The notes: generated by a model not told the origin, from the letters alone. 38,360 bases of DNA from Granulicella sp. (GCA_003142215.1 PLOT01000152.1:1-38360), one strand, 5' to 3'; shown: positions 7,652 through 17,508, counted from the stretch's first letter. Numbers and translations: made by a program.

Positions 7652-9574
7652 ATGGAGCTAATTCCCCAGAGTGAACGGCACACGGACCGCGGCGAGAAGG
7701 TTGCGGCGGGCAAGCTGCACGCGACGCAGTACATCGTGGTGCTGGTGCTTGCGGTGTTGGCCGCGGGGATGTGGCGATTGCAGGTCCTGGGCGTGGACAA
7801 CTACCGGCTGCTGGCCGAGGCCAACCGCGTGCGCAAGCAGCCGGTGACGGCGCCGCGCGGCAAGATCTTCGACCGCGAGGGACGCATCCTGGTGGACAAC
7901 TACCCATCGGTCTCCTGCTCTCTGCTGCGCGAACAGGCCAAGGACCTGACTGCCGACATTCCCCTGATCGCGCGCGGTCTCGATCTGCCGGTGGACCAGA
8001 TCGAGGCCACGTTGCATCGCTACGCCAGTTCGCCGAAGTACCAGCCGATCCCGCTGAAGCAGGACATCACGCCGGATGAACAGGCCTTCATCGAGGCGCA
8101 TCGCAACGAGCTTCCCGAACTTGAGACATTCGACGATCAGCGCCGCCTGTACCCGCGCGATGGCTTTGCCGCGCACCTGATCGGCTATGTGGGCGAGCTG
8201 TCGACAGAGGACCTCAACAGCACCAAGTTCGACTTCTATGAGCCGGGAGACGTGGTGGGCAAGAGCGGCATCGAGGAGACCTACGACGAACTTCTGCGTG
8301 GAAAGGACGGATCGCGCGATGTGATCGTCGATAGCCACGGCAGGGAGGTCGGGCAACTCGGCCAGCAGGTTGCGGTCCCCGGCAAGGACCTGCGGCTCAC
8401 CATCGACCTCGATGTGCAGCGCGCGGCCGAGCTGGCCATGGAGGGCCATACCGGCGCGCTGGTGGCGATGGACCCGCATACCGGCGAGATTCTGGCGATG
8501 GTCTCGCGCCCCACCTACGATCCCAACCAGTTCTCCGTGCGCCTGACCAAGGACTACTGGTCGCAGATCGTCAACAACCCAGACCACCCGATGATGAACA
8601 AGACCATCCAGGCGCAGCTTGCGCCCGGCTCAACCTTCAAGATCATCATGTCGCTGGCTGGCCTTGAGGAGGGCGTCGCGCAGTCGATGCATGTGATGTG
8701 CAACGGCGGTGCCACTTTCTACGGACACTTCTTTGCCTGCGACAAGCACCACGGCATGGTGGACATCGACCACGCAATTCCGTGGTCGTGCGACACGTTC
8801 TACTACACGCTGGCAAACAAGCTCGGCATCGACACGATTGCCAGGTACGCGACCGAGGTCGGCCTCTCGCAGAAGACCGGCATCGACCTGCCGGACGAGG
8901 CTAGCGGCACGATGCCTTCCACCGCATGGAAGATGAAGACACAGCACGATAAGTGGTACGCCGGGGAGACGATCTCGGTGGGGATCGGGCAGGGCGCAGT
9001 GCAGGTAACGCCGATCCAGCTTGCGCGCGCGCTGGGCGGCATCGCATCCGGCGGCGTGCTGAAGCGGCCGCATGTGGTCTTTCCCGACGAACTGCCGCCG
9101 GAGATGTTGTCGGCGATCCAAGCCACCTATCCCGGCAGCGGCGACCGCGTAATCCCCATCACGCCGGAGAACTGGGAGACTATCACCGACGCCATGGCTG
9201 CGACGCTGGGTCCTGGCGGAACAGGCGCCGCCGTGCATCTGGAAGGCATCGACTTCGCCGGCAAGACCGGCACCGCCGAGGTCGTCAGTCACAGCGCCGG
9301 CGCGAAGAGTCTAGGGACAGGAAACGAACGCGCCAACGCCTGGTTCGTAGGCATGGCGCCGCGCCGCAACCCGGATATCGTGGTTACTGTTCTATGCGAG
9401 CATGGAGGCTGGGGAGCCGAAGCCGCCGCTCCCCTCGTCGCCCAGGTCATCAACGCATTTGTGAACAAGCAGCGCAAGAAGGAAGACAACCTGCTACGCG
9501 TGGCCGACCAGCCCAAGCCGGAGCAGCCGAAGCCAGCGCAGGTCTCGCCGGAACTTACGCCCACCCGCGAGTAG
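7652..9574 (+). CDS. mrdA: Penicillin-binding protein 2 (peptidoglycan transpeptidase)
   Basis: PBP dimerisation domain and transpeptidase motifs: APGSTFKI (SxxK), SCD (SxN-like), KTGTAE; ATG at 7652 preferred over the GTG at 7583, which lies in the repeat. Confidence 0.93.
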   Translation: MELIPQSERHTDRGEKVAAGKLHATQYIVVLVLAVLAAGMWRLQVLGVDNYRLLAEANRVRKQPVTAPRGKIFDREGRILVDNYPSVSCSLLREQAKDLTADIPLIARGLDLPVDQIEATLHRYASSPKYQPIPLKQDITPDEQAFIEAHRNELPELETFDDQRRLYPRDGFAAHLIGYVGELSTEDLNSTKFDFYEPGDVVGKSGIEETYDELLRGKDGSRDVIVDSHGREVGQLGQQVAVPGKDLRLTIDLDVQRAAELAMEGHTGALVAMDPHTGEILAMVSRPTYDPNQFSVRLTKDYWSQIVNNPDHPMMNKTIQAQLAPGSTFKIIMSLAGLEEGVAQSMHVMCNGGATFYGHFFACDKHHGMVDIDHAIPWSCDTFYYTLANKLGIDTIARYATEVGLSQKTGIDLPDEASGTMPSTAWKMKTQHDKWYAGETISVGIGQGAVQVTPIQLARALGGIASGGVLKRPHVVFPDELPPEMLSAIQATYPGSGDRVIPITPENWETITDAMAATLGPGGTGAAVHLEGIDFAGKTGTAEVVSHSAGAKSLGTGNERANAWFVGMAPRRNPDIVVTVLCEHGGWGAEAAAPLVAQVINAFVNKQRKKEDNLLRVADQPKPEQPKPAQVSPELTPTRE

Positions 9575-9598
9575 ATTGCAGCATAGAAACACGAGAAG

Positions 9599-10732
9599 CT
9601 ACTTCGATGCTCCACGGAAGACGATTGCGCAACCCACGGGATTCGTTGCGTTCGTTGTGCAATTATCCAAAGCTCGCTTGTCCGCCAGCTCCTGGTTGAA
9701 CATACCAGTGGCCATTCCCCATCCCCCTCGTCCGTTGGTCGCAAATGCCTTTTTCGGGCCGTACATCAGAAAGTTGTGGAAGGCTGCAAGGCCACGCTCG
9801 CTGAGTCCCGGCGGAGTCGGCACATTGACAACGGCAGGCTCGGGCAGGAGATTGTGCAGAGGTAACAGGCCTTTTTCCTTGAGAAATCCTTCCACCATGG
9901 GAGACCAGCCGGTGACGTCTACGAAGAAGTGATGTCCTTCGTCTGAGTACGGAGGCGCCATGACAAACTCGTCGATACCTCCTCCCTGGCGGAATGCAGC
10001 ATCGAACTTTCGCGCCAGCTCAGGCGGGAACCAGTGATCGTTCTCTGCATAGATCCAGAGCATGGGCACGCGGGATTCCGTGCCGAAATCGTGGAATGCC
10101 GAGACGATGCCGGTTTCATTGCAGTTATGCAGTTTGCCATCGCTACCCCTGCCGCCAGCGAAGTTGATTGCCGCTTTGAGCCCTGGCGGCGGATTAACGG
10201 TGAACGCAACCTGCGCGAAGCCGCCCGACGAGACGCCGGCGCTGACAATCGTGCCAGTATCGACCTCGGGCAGAGTCTCGGCATACCTGATAGCTGCCCT
10301 CAGGTCCGAAGCACTCTTGTTTCCTGACTCTGCAAATCCTCCGCCAGGAATTGTCGGGCAGTTTCTGGGTGTGAGATCTGGCTCTCCACTGGAACGCCCG
10401 TAGCCTTTGCGAACGACCACCAGAGCGACGTAGCCTCGCCGGGCGAACCAGATCGCCTGCGGCAGATAGCTCCAGGGCGTCACCTGACTGCGCTCGACGG
10501 GGTCGTTCGAGGTTCCGTGAGTCAACAGCGCGAGCGGATGTTTTCCTGGACGGGCGACCTCAACCTTCAGGACATCAATTCCGGACAGGGACTCCGGCGA
10601 CGGAATCGAAAACTCACTCTCGATCCACTGCATGTTGACTGGATTCGTAGCGGGAACCGCATCCTGTCCGGCGGCCTTTGGCAGGCTGGCCAGCCCGAAC
10701 GCCAGGAGAGCAGAGATAATCAATGCGCGCAT
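9599..10732 (-). CDS. Secreted alpha/beta hydrolase (esterase/dienelactone-hydrolase-like)
   Basis: Signal peptide MRALIISALLAFGLASLPKAAGQ; GVSSGGFAQ nucleophile elbow; GYGRSSG; late EGHHFF histidine. Confidence 0.75.
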   Translation of the reverse strand: MRALIISALLAFGLASLPKAAGQDAVPATNPVNMQWIESEFSIPSPESLSGIDVLKVEVARPGKHPLALLTHGTSNDPVERSQVTPWSYLPQAIWFARRGYVALVVVRKGYGRSSGEPDLTPRNCPTIPGGGFAESGNKSASDLRAAIRYAETLPEVDTGTIVSAGVSSGGFAQVAFTVNPPPGLKAAINFAGGRGSDGKLHNCNETGIVSAFHDFGTESRVPMLWIYAENDHWFPPELARKFDAAFRQGGGIDEFVMAPPYSDEGHHFFVDVTGWSPMVEGFLKEKGLLPLHNLLPEPAVVNVPTPPGLSERGLAAFHNFLMYGPKKAFATNGRGGWGMATGMFNQELADKRALDNCTTNATNPVGCAIVFRGASK

Positions 10733-10805
10733 GTGATCAATACAGTGGATTGAACGCCTTGCGTCAACTGTTATCGTAGGGGCGGGGCCGGAGCCGTCGT
10801 TTCGG

Positions 10806-11939
10806 ATGCAGTTCCAGGAGCTAAACTATCCCCAGCCCATGCGCCGCCTCACCTCATTCCGCGACTTCGACTGGATGCTTCTGATTCTGGTGCTGCTGGT
10901 CTCCGCGCTCAGTGTGCTGGAGATCAAGTCGGCGACGCTGCCCACCCGTTTCCACGACTTCGACCACAAGCAGTTCATCTTTCTGCTGGTCGGCACCGGA
11001 CTGATGTTTCTCATCTCGCGGATCGACTATCACCGGCTGGTGGATCTCGCACCCTGGGCGTATGGCCTGGGACTTCTGTCGCTGGTGGCCGTAAAGCTGG
11101 TCGGCACAACCGTGATGGGGGGCAAGCGCTGGATCAATCTCGGCGGCGGCGTCCACTTTCAGCCGTCGGAGTGGGTGAAGCTGATCCTGATCCTCGCCAT
11201 AGCCCGGTATTTCTGGGGTCTCGCAGGGCGCGAACTGAGCTGGCTCGATATCGGCAAAGCCTTCGCGCTGGTCTGCGTGCCTATGGCGATGGTGTTGATC
11301 CAGCCGGATCTGGGGACGGCGCTCACCTACTTTCCAATCCTGGTGGTGGGGCTGTTTCTGGGCGGAATACGGTTCAGGCAGGTGATGGTCCTCTTTCTGG
11401 GATTTTCCCTTCTGATCGGCGGCGCATGGATGAGCGGCAAACGCCTGAAGCCGTACCAGATGGCGCGCCTGACCAGCTTCGTCGATCCGGGCAGCGACCC
11501 GCGCGGCGCCGGATACCAGATCCTGCAGTCGAAGATCGCGGTCGGCGCGGGCGGCCTATGGGGCAAGGGAACCAACCAGGGGACGCAGACCCAGGGCGAC
11601 TTCCTCCCCATTCCATACACCGACTTCATCTTCGCCGCCTTCTGCGAGGAGCACGGCTTCGTCGGCGGCATGGGGATTCTAATTCTTTACCTGCTGATTC
11701 TGGTGCGGCTGATCGAGAACGCGCAGCAGGCCTCGGACGTTCCTGGCACCTTCATCGTCATGGGGGTGGCCGCCGTGCTGCTCTTCCAGATTGTGGTGAA
11801 TATCGGCATGGTGGTCGGCCTGATGCCGGTCACCGGCATCCCGCTGCCCCTGATGAGCTACGGCGGATCGTCGATCCTGTTCACCTTCCTCGCCCTCGGC
11901 ATCGTGATGAACATCCGCATGAGGCGGTTCGTGAACTAG
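10806..11939 (+). CDS. rodA: Rod shape-determining protein RodA (SEDS peptidoglycan polymerase)
   Basis: Multi-TM SEDS protein; GGKRWINLG, QPSEWVKL, QPDLGTALT, MPVTGIPLPLMSYGGSS. Confidence 0.95.
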   Translation: MQFQELNYPQPMRRLTSFRDFDWMLLILVLLVSALSVLEIKSATLPTRFHDFDHKQFIFLLVGTGLMFLISRIDYHRLVDLAPWAYGLGLLSLVAVKLVGTTVMGGKRWINLGGGVHFQPSEWVKLILILAIARYFWGLAGRELSWLDIGKAFALVCVPMAMVLIQPDLGTALTYFPILVVGLFLGGIRFRQVMVLFLGFSLLIGGAWMSGKRLKPYQMARLTSFVDPGSDPRGAGYQILQSKIAVGAGGLWGKGTNQGTQTQGDFLPIPYTDFIFAAFCEEHGFVGGMGILILYLLILVRLIENAQQASDVPGTFIVMGVAAVLLFQIVVNIGMVVGLMPVTGIPLPLMSYGGSSILFTFLALGIVMNIRMRRFVN

Positions 11940-11970
11940 CGGGCGGACGAACTTGGCAATGCACTCTCGT

Positions 11971-12318
11971 TCAGGCAAAGACGATGGACATGGAGCCGTG
12001 TACTTTAGGCGTTGGCGTCACGGTAATTTCAACGTCCTGGCCGAGGGCCGTCAAAAAATCAATCAGCCTACCGATGGAGAAGTTGCCCGCACGATTGCGG
12101 GTCAGGGCCGAGACGTGGGGCTGCTGAATCCCCAGTATCTTCGCGGCCTCCGCCTGGGTCAGGCCACGGCTCTTGAGGATGAGAGCAATCTGTAGAGTCA
12201 GCCGCGCCTTCATCAGCTCCCGATCTGCATTCGGCAGGCCAAGATCGGCAAAGACGTTGCCGCTGCCTTCGATGACTTCGTCTGACTTGGATACTTTGCG
12301 AGTGGTCTTCATAGTCAA
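11971..12318 (-). CDS. XRE-family HTH antitoxin (HigA-like, DUF4065/HTH_37-type)
   Basis: LTQAEAAKILGIQQPHVSALTRNRAGNFSIGRLIDFLTALGQDVEI; overlaps the upstream toxin gene by 4 nt. Confidence 0.85.
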   Translation of the reverse strand: MTMKTTRKVSKSDEVIEGSGNVFADLGLPNADRELMKARLTLQIALILKSRGLTQAEAAKILGIQQPHVSALTRNRAGNFSIGRLIDFLTALGQDVEITVTPTPKVHGSMSIVFA

Positions 12319-12677
12319 CTCAACCTTTCCTTGTAGTGGCGAACGGCTGCGGCCAGCCGCTGGCGAATCAGGTCGATCTCAGCCTTCGGGGTTGCAATCC
12401 CCGACTTCGACTTCTTCTGGAAGGCGTGCAGCACATAAACCGTATCGCGAAGACGAATGGTGTAGACCGCCCGCCAGGTGTTGCCGTCGAATGGAGCGAC
12501 GATCTCCATCACAGAATGTCCGCCAAACCCCTTCAACGGCTTGGCTGCGGGATCGGTTTCGCCCTTCTGTGCTGCATACAGAGCGTGGCCGACATCGCGG
12601 CGTACCTCCGGCGGAAAGGACTGTAGATCCCTCTGCGACGATCCGACCCAACGGACGATTTTCAACCCTTCATCCAT
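12315..12677 (-). CDS. RelE/HigB-like (Gp49/DUF891-type) toxin
   Basis: LPxEVRRDVGHALYAAQKG, AKPLKGFGGHSVMEI, WRAVYTIRLRDTVYVLHAFQKKSKSGI; track start 12692 overlaps the inverted repeat, so ATG at 12677 is preferred. Confidence 0.85.
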   Translation of the reverse strand: MDEGLKIVRWVGSSQRDLQSFPPEVRRDVGHALYAAQKGETDPAAKPLKGFGGHSVMEIVAPFDGNTWRAVYTIRLRDTVYVLHAFQKKSKSGIATPKAEIDLIRQRLAAAVRHYKERLS

Positions 12678-12678
12678 T

Positions 12679-12702
12679 ATACAAATATACATCTATTTGT
12701 AT
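12679..12702. promoter_or_regulatory. Inverted repeat ATACAAATA-TACATC-TATTTGTAT, candidate toxin-antitoxin operator
   Basis: Perfect 9-bp arms directly upstream of the toxin start. Confidence 0.65.
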
Positions 12703-12755
12703 TTATACGGGAACTCTTTCTTCCTCTCTCGATCTTTGCAATTGCTTGCAATCGA

Positions 12756-12778
12756 TTCGTTTATAAACGAAATATAAT
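12756..12778 (+). promoter_or_regulatory. Perfect 16-bp palindrome TTCGTTTATAAACGAA next to a TATAAT -10-like box
   Basis: Read directly; lies just upstream of the HTH gene at 12795. Confidence 0.65.
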
Positions 12779-12794
12779 AAGACAAGGTTGATCG

Positions 12795-13094
12795 ATGAGA
12801 GACAGAGCACATGATGAGGCCATGGCCGAGTTGTTTCAGCAGGACCCCGCGTACGCGCTGGCGCTGCTGAACAGCATTCTGGAGGACGGCGAACAGGGAG
12901 AGCTGCTGATCGCGCTGCGCCAGATGACCAAGGCCTTTGGCGGCGTACAGAGCGTGGCCGAGAAGGCCAACCTGAACTCGACTCAGCTCTATCGCACTCT
13001 CTCCGAGGAGGGGAACCCCGCGCTCAGCAGTCTGGCGGCAATTCTCAAAGCCATGGGCCTGCGCCTCGCGGTCGAACGGGTCAAGGCCGCCTGA
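12795..13094 (+). CDS. HTH addiction-module antidote-like protein with no adjacent toxin gene
   Basis: LLIALRQMTKAFGGVQSVAEKANLNSTQLYRTLSEEGNPALSSLAAILKAMGLRLAV matches the TIGR02684-style antidote/solo HTH pattern. Confidence 0.8.
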   Translation: MRDRAHDEAMAELFQQDPAYALALLNSILEDGEQGELLIALRQMTKAFGGVQSVAEKANLNSTQLYRTLSEEGNPALSSLAAILKAMGLRLAVERVKAA

Positions 13095-13704
13095 GCAACT
13101 GCTGCGCAATCCAAGTTTCTGACCCGAATCGAGAAGATCGCCAGTGACGAGTCCGAGGCGGGGAAGACGCTGGCGGCGATTTTGGTGCATACTGGATATA
13201 TAACCGGCTGTACCACCCAGGCCGGAGCAACCCCCGCTCCCGTTGGCGCATGGCGCCGGGCATGCGGCGCACGAATTTTGAAGATTTTCGATTTTTATTT
13301 TAGAAGAAGCCGGCCAGGCAGGGATCAAGTCCGTTGGCCGGACAGGTTTGAAGGGAAATGATTGCATCCGGATGGCGAACGGCCCCGCCTCAAGTTGGAT
13401 CTGAGGTTGATTCGGTCACAAACTCCGCGTGCCAGGTTTCGCTCGAAGCGTCCCAAGTGTCGCCGATCGCTCTTTGTAACACCCAGCGCGCGCCCATCGT
13501 CGGCGCTCTCTGGGCGCAGTCTGGGGTGGGTCATGACCCCCGTCCGCACCCATCGGTCGCCACCGCTTCCAGCTCCCACACGCCTGTCCGCACCCTCGAT
13601 GAGCAGCGACTAGCAGCAAGCTAGGGCTCCTCCGATCCACTCGCCTGCGTCTGCCGCCCGTACCTCCGGTTCTCTAAGCCGGAGCGGGCAGAAGGAGCAG
13701 GAAC

Positions 13705-16700
13705 ATGTCGAAAGAAATCTATATCTCCAGCACGCCTCACGAGACGCGTCTGGCCATCGTCGAAGACGAAGCCCTCACTGAAATGTATTACGAGCGCGAG
13801 AACGAGTACACGCTCGCCGGATCGATCTACAACGGACGCGTCACGCGCGTGCTGCCGGGCATGCAGTCGAGCTTTGTGGAGATTGGCCTGGAACGCGATG
13901 CATTCCTTTACATCACGGATTTCATGGAAGAAGCTCCGGACTCGGAGGAGTTCGACACCACCCCGGCCGGAGACCGCGCAGCGCGCGCGCCACGCCTGAC
14001 CAATGGCGAGCAGGCCACCGATGCGGGCGGACACGGCGAATCCGGCGGACGCGGCGGCGAGCGTGGCGGCAGAGGACGGCGCGGCGGACGCGACCGCGAT
14101 CGGGACCGCAATGCTGAACGTCCGGGAAGCCCCGACGCAGCAGCGCAACAGCAGGACGGCGGGCGCGGCGATGTTCCACACGGCGATGCTCCACGCGGCG
14201 ACGCTGGAGACACCAACGCAGACAGTGCGGCCCCCATAGAGTTCAACGAAGGCTCCGAGATTGGCGAAGGCGCACCCGGCGCCGATGGAAGCCGCCGCTG
14301 GCGCGGCCGTCGCGGACGCCGTCGCGGGCGCGGCGCCTCTGGCCAGCCAGGCGATCAGCCAGGTCAGGCGGGCGACTCGACGCAGGAGAACTCCGATGCA
14401 CCGGCCTACCCCGCAGCTCAGGGCTACTCCGAAGTGCCGGGCTACGACGACGACAACTTATCGTACGAGCGCGATTCCATCCATGAGATCGACGGCGAGG
14501 CCAGCCAGCCATCCACATCTTCTTCCGACCGCAGCCAGGACAGCCCGCGCAGCAGCGACAGCCCACGAGACAACAGCTCACGAGACAATAGCCCGCGCGG
14601 CGACCGCTCCGGCGATCGCTCCGGCGACCGCGGACGACGCGACAACGGACGCAGCCGCGACGGTCAGCAACGCGACCCCCAGCGTGGAGACCAGCGCCCG
14701 CCGCGCACACCCCGAGGATTCGAACCCTCGCGCAACCTCTACGGCGTGGACAGAGACAGCGGGGAGACCAGCGGCACCGGCCCCATCTCCAATGCCTATC
14801 CCGATGAGATCGAGGCTGGCGCCGAGCCGATCATTCTGCCCGGCGAATCGCTCTCCAAATACCGCAAGGGCGGCGAAGAGCAGCCCGAGCCCAAATCCGC
14901 GGAATCGACATCGAGTACGCTCGCTCCGCCGGCCAACCTCTACACTCTTGCGGCCGGCTGGGACGGCGGCGCAACCCTGCCCGGCGAGACGCTCTCGAGG
15001 CGCACCCCGGCCAACTCGCGCCCAGACTCGAACTCCGGCTCACGCCACGACTCGCGTTCCGACTCGCGTGAGGGACGCAACCGGCCTTCGCGCAACTTTG
15101 AGCGGGAGCCGAGACGCGATTCCCGCCCTGGCCGCAACGACCGCGGAGAGGGCCGGCGCGACAGCCGCTCCGACCTTCGCAACGACGCTCCCATTGCAGC
15201 CGTAGCCGTCTCCCAGCAAGGCTTCCAGCCCTCCACCCCTGAGGTAGCACAGGGATTCGACCAGCCCAATGTCGCAGAAACTCAAGCAGCCGAAGTGCAC
15301 GAAGCACCCGAAGCCACTTTGCCGGTCGTTGCGGAGCCGGTAGCTGTCGCGGCACCGGAGCCAGTAGTGGTTGCCTCGCCGACGCCAGTCCAGCAGGTTG
15401 AAGTGGAGTACGAGCCGGAGGACGCATCGGCCTCCCACCGCGTCGATCCCATGCCGCCCAGCAAGTTTCGCCAGAGCGCGCCAGCTATCGAACCGGTGCT
15501 GGAGCCACAGGCCGAACCGGCAGCCGAAGTCGCCGCCGAGCCACTGGCGGACGAGCCCGTAGCCGTTGCCCACGACATCACCTCGATCACTCCCGCGGGC
15601 GAGATGTTCTCCGAGCCAGTCGAAGCCCAGCCCGCCGCTGAACCCCTCCCGCAAGGCGAGGCCGGCTTCGCTCCTGGCCCTGGCCAACTCGCCGAAGAGG
15701 TTCTCGACGTGGAGGATTCCGCAGCCCCGAGCATCCATGCCAGTTCCATCGAGGAGATCGACGACCTCGACGAAGAGACGGTGGAGGGCGCGGCCGATCT
15801 GGGCACCATGCTGCGCGAGATGTCCATCGACCAGCTCACTCGCACCTCGCCCCAGGTGGATGAAGAAGACGAGATCGACGACGACGAAGACTTTGAGGAA
15901 GACGACCTCGACGAAGAAGACCTCGACCAAGAAGACGAGGAGGACGAGGAAGATCAGGACGAAGATCAGGACCAGGAAGAGCGCGACGGCGCAGAGCAGA
16001 CGGACAAGCTCGACGAGCAGGCGGCCCGCACCGGCAACGCAGCCGATGCCGAGTTCCACGAGGCGCAGTTCGGCCAGCCGGAAGAGGAGAACCGCACCGA
16101 GGAGCAGACGGGCGCTGCCGACAGTTCCCATCAGGAGCGCGGACGCGATGCAGAACGCCGCCCAGGACGTCGCGACGGGCGTCGCGATGGCCGGCGCGGA
16201 CGCAGTGATCGCAACGACCGTCCGCGCAATACCGGCGGCTCGGGCGAACGCATTGGGCGCTTCGGACACGGCGGCCATGGACGCTCGTCCATGCAGACCA
16301 CCAACCTGCCCGCCATCAGCGACCTGCTGAAGCCCGGCCAGGAGATCCTGGTGCAGATCGCCAAGGAGCCTATCGCCAAGAAGGGCGCGCGCATTACATC
16401 GCACATCGCGCTTCCCGGACGCTTCCTGGTCTTCATGCCTACGGTCAACCACACCGGCGTCTCGCGCAAGATCGAGTCGGACGGCGAACGCCGCCGCCTG
16501 AAGGAGATTCTGCTCAGCGAGAAGGGCGACGCCACCGGCGGATTCATCGTGCGCACCGCCGCCGAGGGAGCCACGGAAGAGGAGCTGCGCAGCGACTTGC
16601 GCTTCCTGCTCAACCTCTGGGCCGACATCAAGGCGCGCTCGGAATCCTCTAAGTCGCCCGCGCTCATCTACCACGACCTCAACCTCATCGAGCGCATCCT

Positions 16701-17508
16701 GCGCGATCAGGTCACCGACAACTTCTCCGCCATCTGGGTGGACACCGAGGCCGAGTACGAGCGCGTTCTGCGCTTCCTGCAGCGCTTCCAGCCGTCGCTG
16801 ATCCGCCGCGTCAAGCTCTACCTCAAGGACACGCCGCTGTTCGAGCAGTTCGGCATCACCGAAGAGATCAACAAGGCGCTGCGGTCGAAGGTCTGGCTGA
16901 AGTCCGGCGGCTCTATCGTCATCAACCAGACCGAGGCTCTGGTGGCCATCGACATCAACACCGGCAAGTACGTCGGCAAGACGGCGCGCCTGGAAGACAC
17001 CATCGTCAAGACCAACCTCGACGCCATCCCCGAGATCGTCCGCCAGATCCGCCTGCGCGACCTGGGCGGCATCATCATCATCGACTTCATCGACATGGAC
17101 GAGCGCAAGAACCGCAACCGCGTCATGGCCGCCCTGGAAGACGAGTTGAAGAGTGACCGCGCGCCTTCCAAGGTGCTCCAGTTCAACGACTTCGGCCTGA
17201 TCGCCATCACACGCAAGCGGGTCAAGCAGTCGCTGGAGCGCACGCTCTCCACCACCTGCACCATCTGCGACGGCACCGGAATGGTCAAGTCGCCCATCAC
17301 CGTCTGCAACGACATCTACATCGAGATGCGCAAGATGCACAAGACGCTGGACCGCGGCGACATCATGCTGCGCGTCCACCCGGAGGTCGTCAAACAGCTC
17401 AAGGCATCGGGCGCAAAGTGGCTGCTGGAGATGGAAGAGATGGCGGGCAAAACGATCCTGGTCAAGAGCGACCCGGCCCTCCACCCGGAGCAGTTCGACA
17501 TCCACTAA
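13705..17508 (+). CDS. rne: Rne/Rng family ribonuclease (1267 aa) with a very large low-complexity insertion in the S1 domain
   Basis: N-terminal MSKEIYISSTPHETRLAIVEDEALTEMYYERE...YNGRVTRVLPGMQSSFVEIGLERDAFLY; catalytic part IVIDF-like GGIIIIDFIDMD, zinc-link CTICDGTG; SD AGGAGCAGGAAC before ATG. Confidence 0.95.
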   Translation: MSKEIYISSTPHETRLAIVEDEALTEMYYERENEYTLAGSIYNGRVTRVLPGMQSSFVEIGLERDAFLYITDFMEEAPDSEEFDTTPAGDRAARAPRLTNGEQATDAGGHGESGGRGGERGGRGRRGGRDRDRDRNAERPGSPDAAAQQQDGGRGDVPHGDAPRGDAGDTNADSAAPIEFNEGSEIGEGAPGADGSRRWRGRRGRRRGRGASGQPGDQPGQAGDSTQENSDAPAYPAAQGYSEVPGYDDDNLSYERDSIHEIDGEASQPSTSSSDRSQDSPRSSDSPRDNSSRDNSPRGDRSGDRSGDRGRRDNGRSRDGQQRDPQRGDQRPPRTPRGFEPSRNLYGVDRDSGETSGTGPISNAYPDEIEAGAEPIILPGESLSKYRKGGEEQPEPKSAESTSSTLAPPANLYTLAAGWDGGATLPGETLSRRTPANSRPDSNSGSRHDSRSDSREGRNRPSRNFEREPRRDSRPGRNDRGEGRRDSRSDLRNDAPIAAVAVSQQGFQPSTPEVAQGFDQPNVAETQAAEVHEAPEATLPVVAEPVAVAAPEPVVVASPTPVQQVEVEYEPEDASASHRVDPMPPSKFRQSAPAIEPVLEPQAEPAAEVAAEPLADEPVAVAHDITSITPAGEMFSEPVEAQPAAEPLPQGEAGFAPGPGQLAEEVLDVEDSAAPSIHASSIEEIDDLDEETVEGAADLGTMLREMSIDQLTRTSPQVDEEDEIDDDEDFEEDDLDEEDLDQEDEEDEEDQDEDQDQEERDGAEQTDKLDEQAARTGNAADAEFHEAQFGQPEEENRTEEQTGAADSSHQERGRDAERRPGRRDGRRDGRRGRSDRNDRPRNTGGSGERIGRFGHGGHGRSSMQTTNLPAISDLLKPGQEILVQIAKEPIAKKGARITSHIALPGRFLVFMPTVNHTGVSRKIESDGERRRLKEILLSEKGDATGGFIVRTAAEGATEEELRSDLRFLLNLWADIKARSESSKSPALIYHDLNLIERILRDQVTDNFSAIWVDTEAEYERVLRFLQRFQPSLIRRVKLYLKDTPLFEQFGITEEINKALRSKVWLKSGGSIVINQTEALVAIDINTGKYVGKTARLEDTIVKTNLDAIPEIVRQIRLRDLGGIIIIDFIDMDERKNRNRVMAALEDELKSDRAPSKVLQFNDFGLIAITRKRVKQSLERTLSTTCTICDGTGMVKSPITVCNDIYIEMRKMHKTLDRGDIMLRVHPEVVKQLKASGAKWLLEMEEMAGKTILVKSDPALHPEQFDIH

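Noticed and set aside
13095-13330. Remnant coding sequence after the solo HTH gene (QSKFLTRIEKIASDESEAGKTLAAILVHTGYI)
   Set aside because: No start codon or recognisable family; too weak to call a pseudogene.
14716-14736. tRNA T-arm-like sequence (gaggattcgaaccctcg)
   Set aside because: Lies inside rne coding sequence; no acceptor stem, D-arm or anticodon arm around it.
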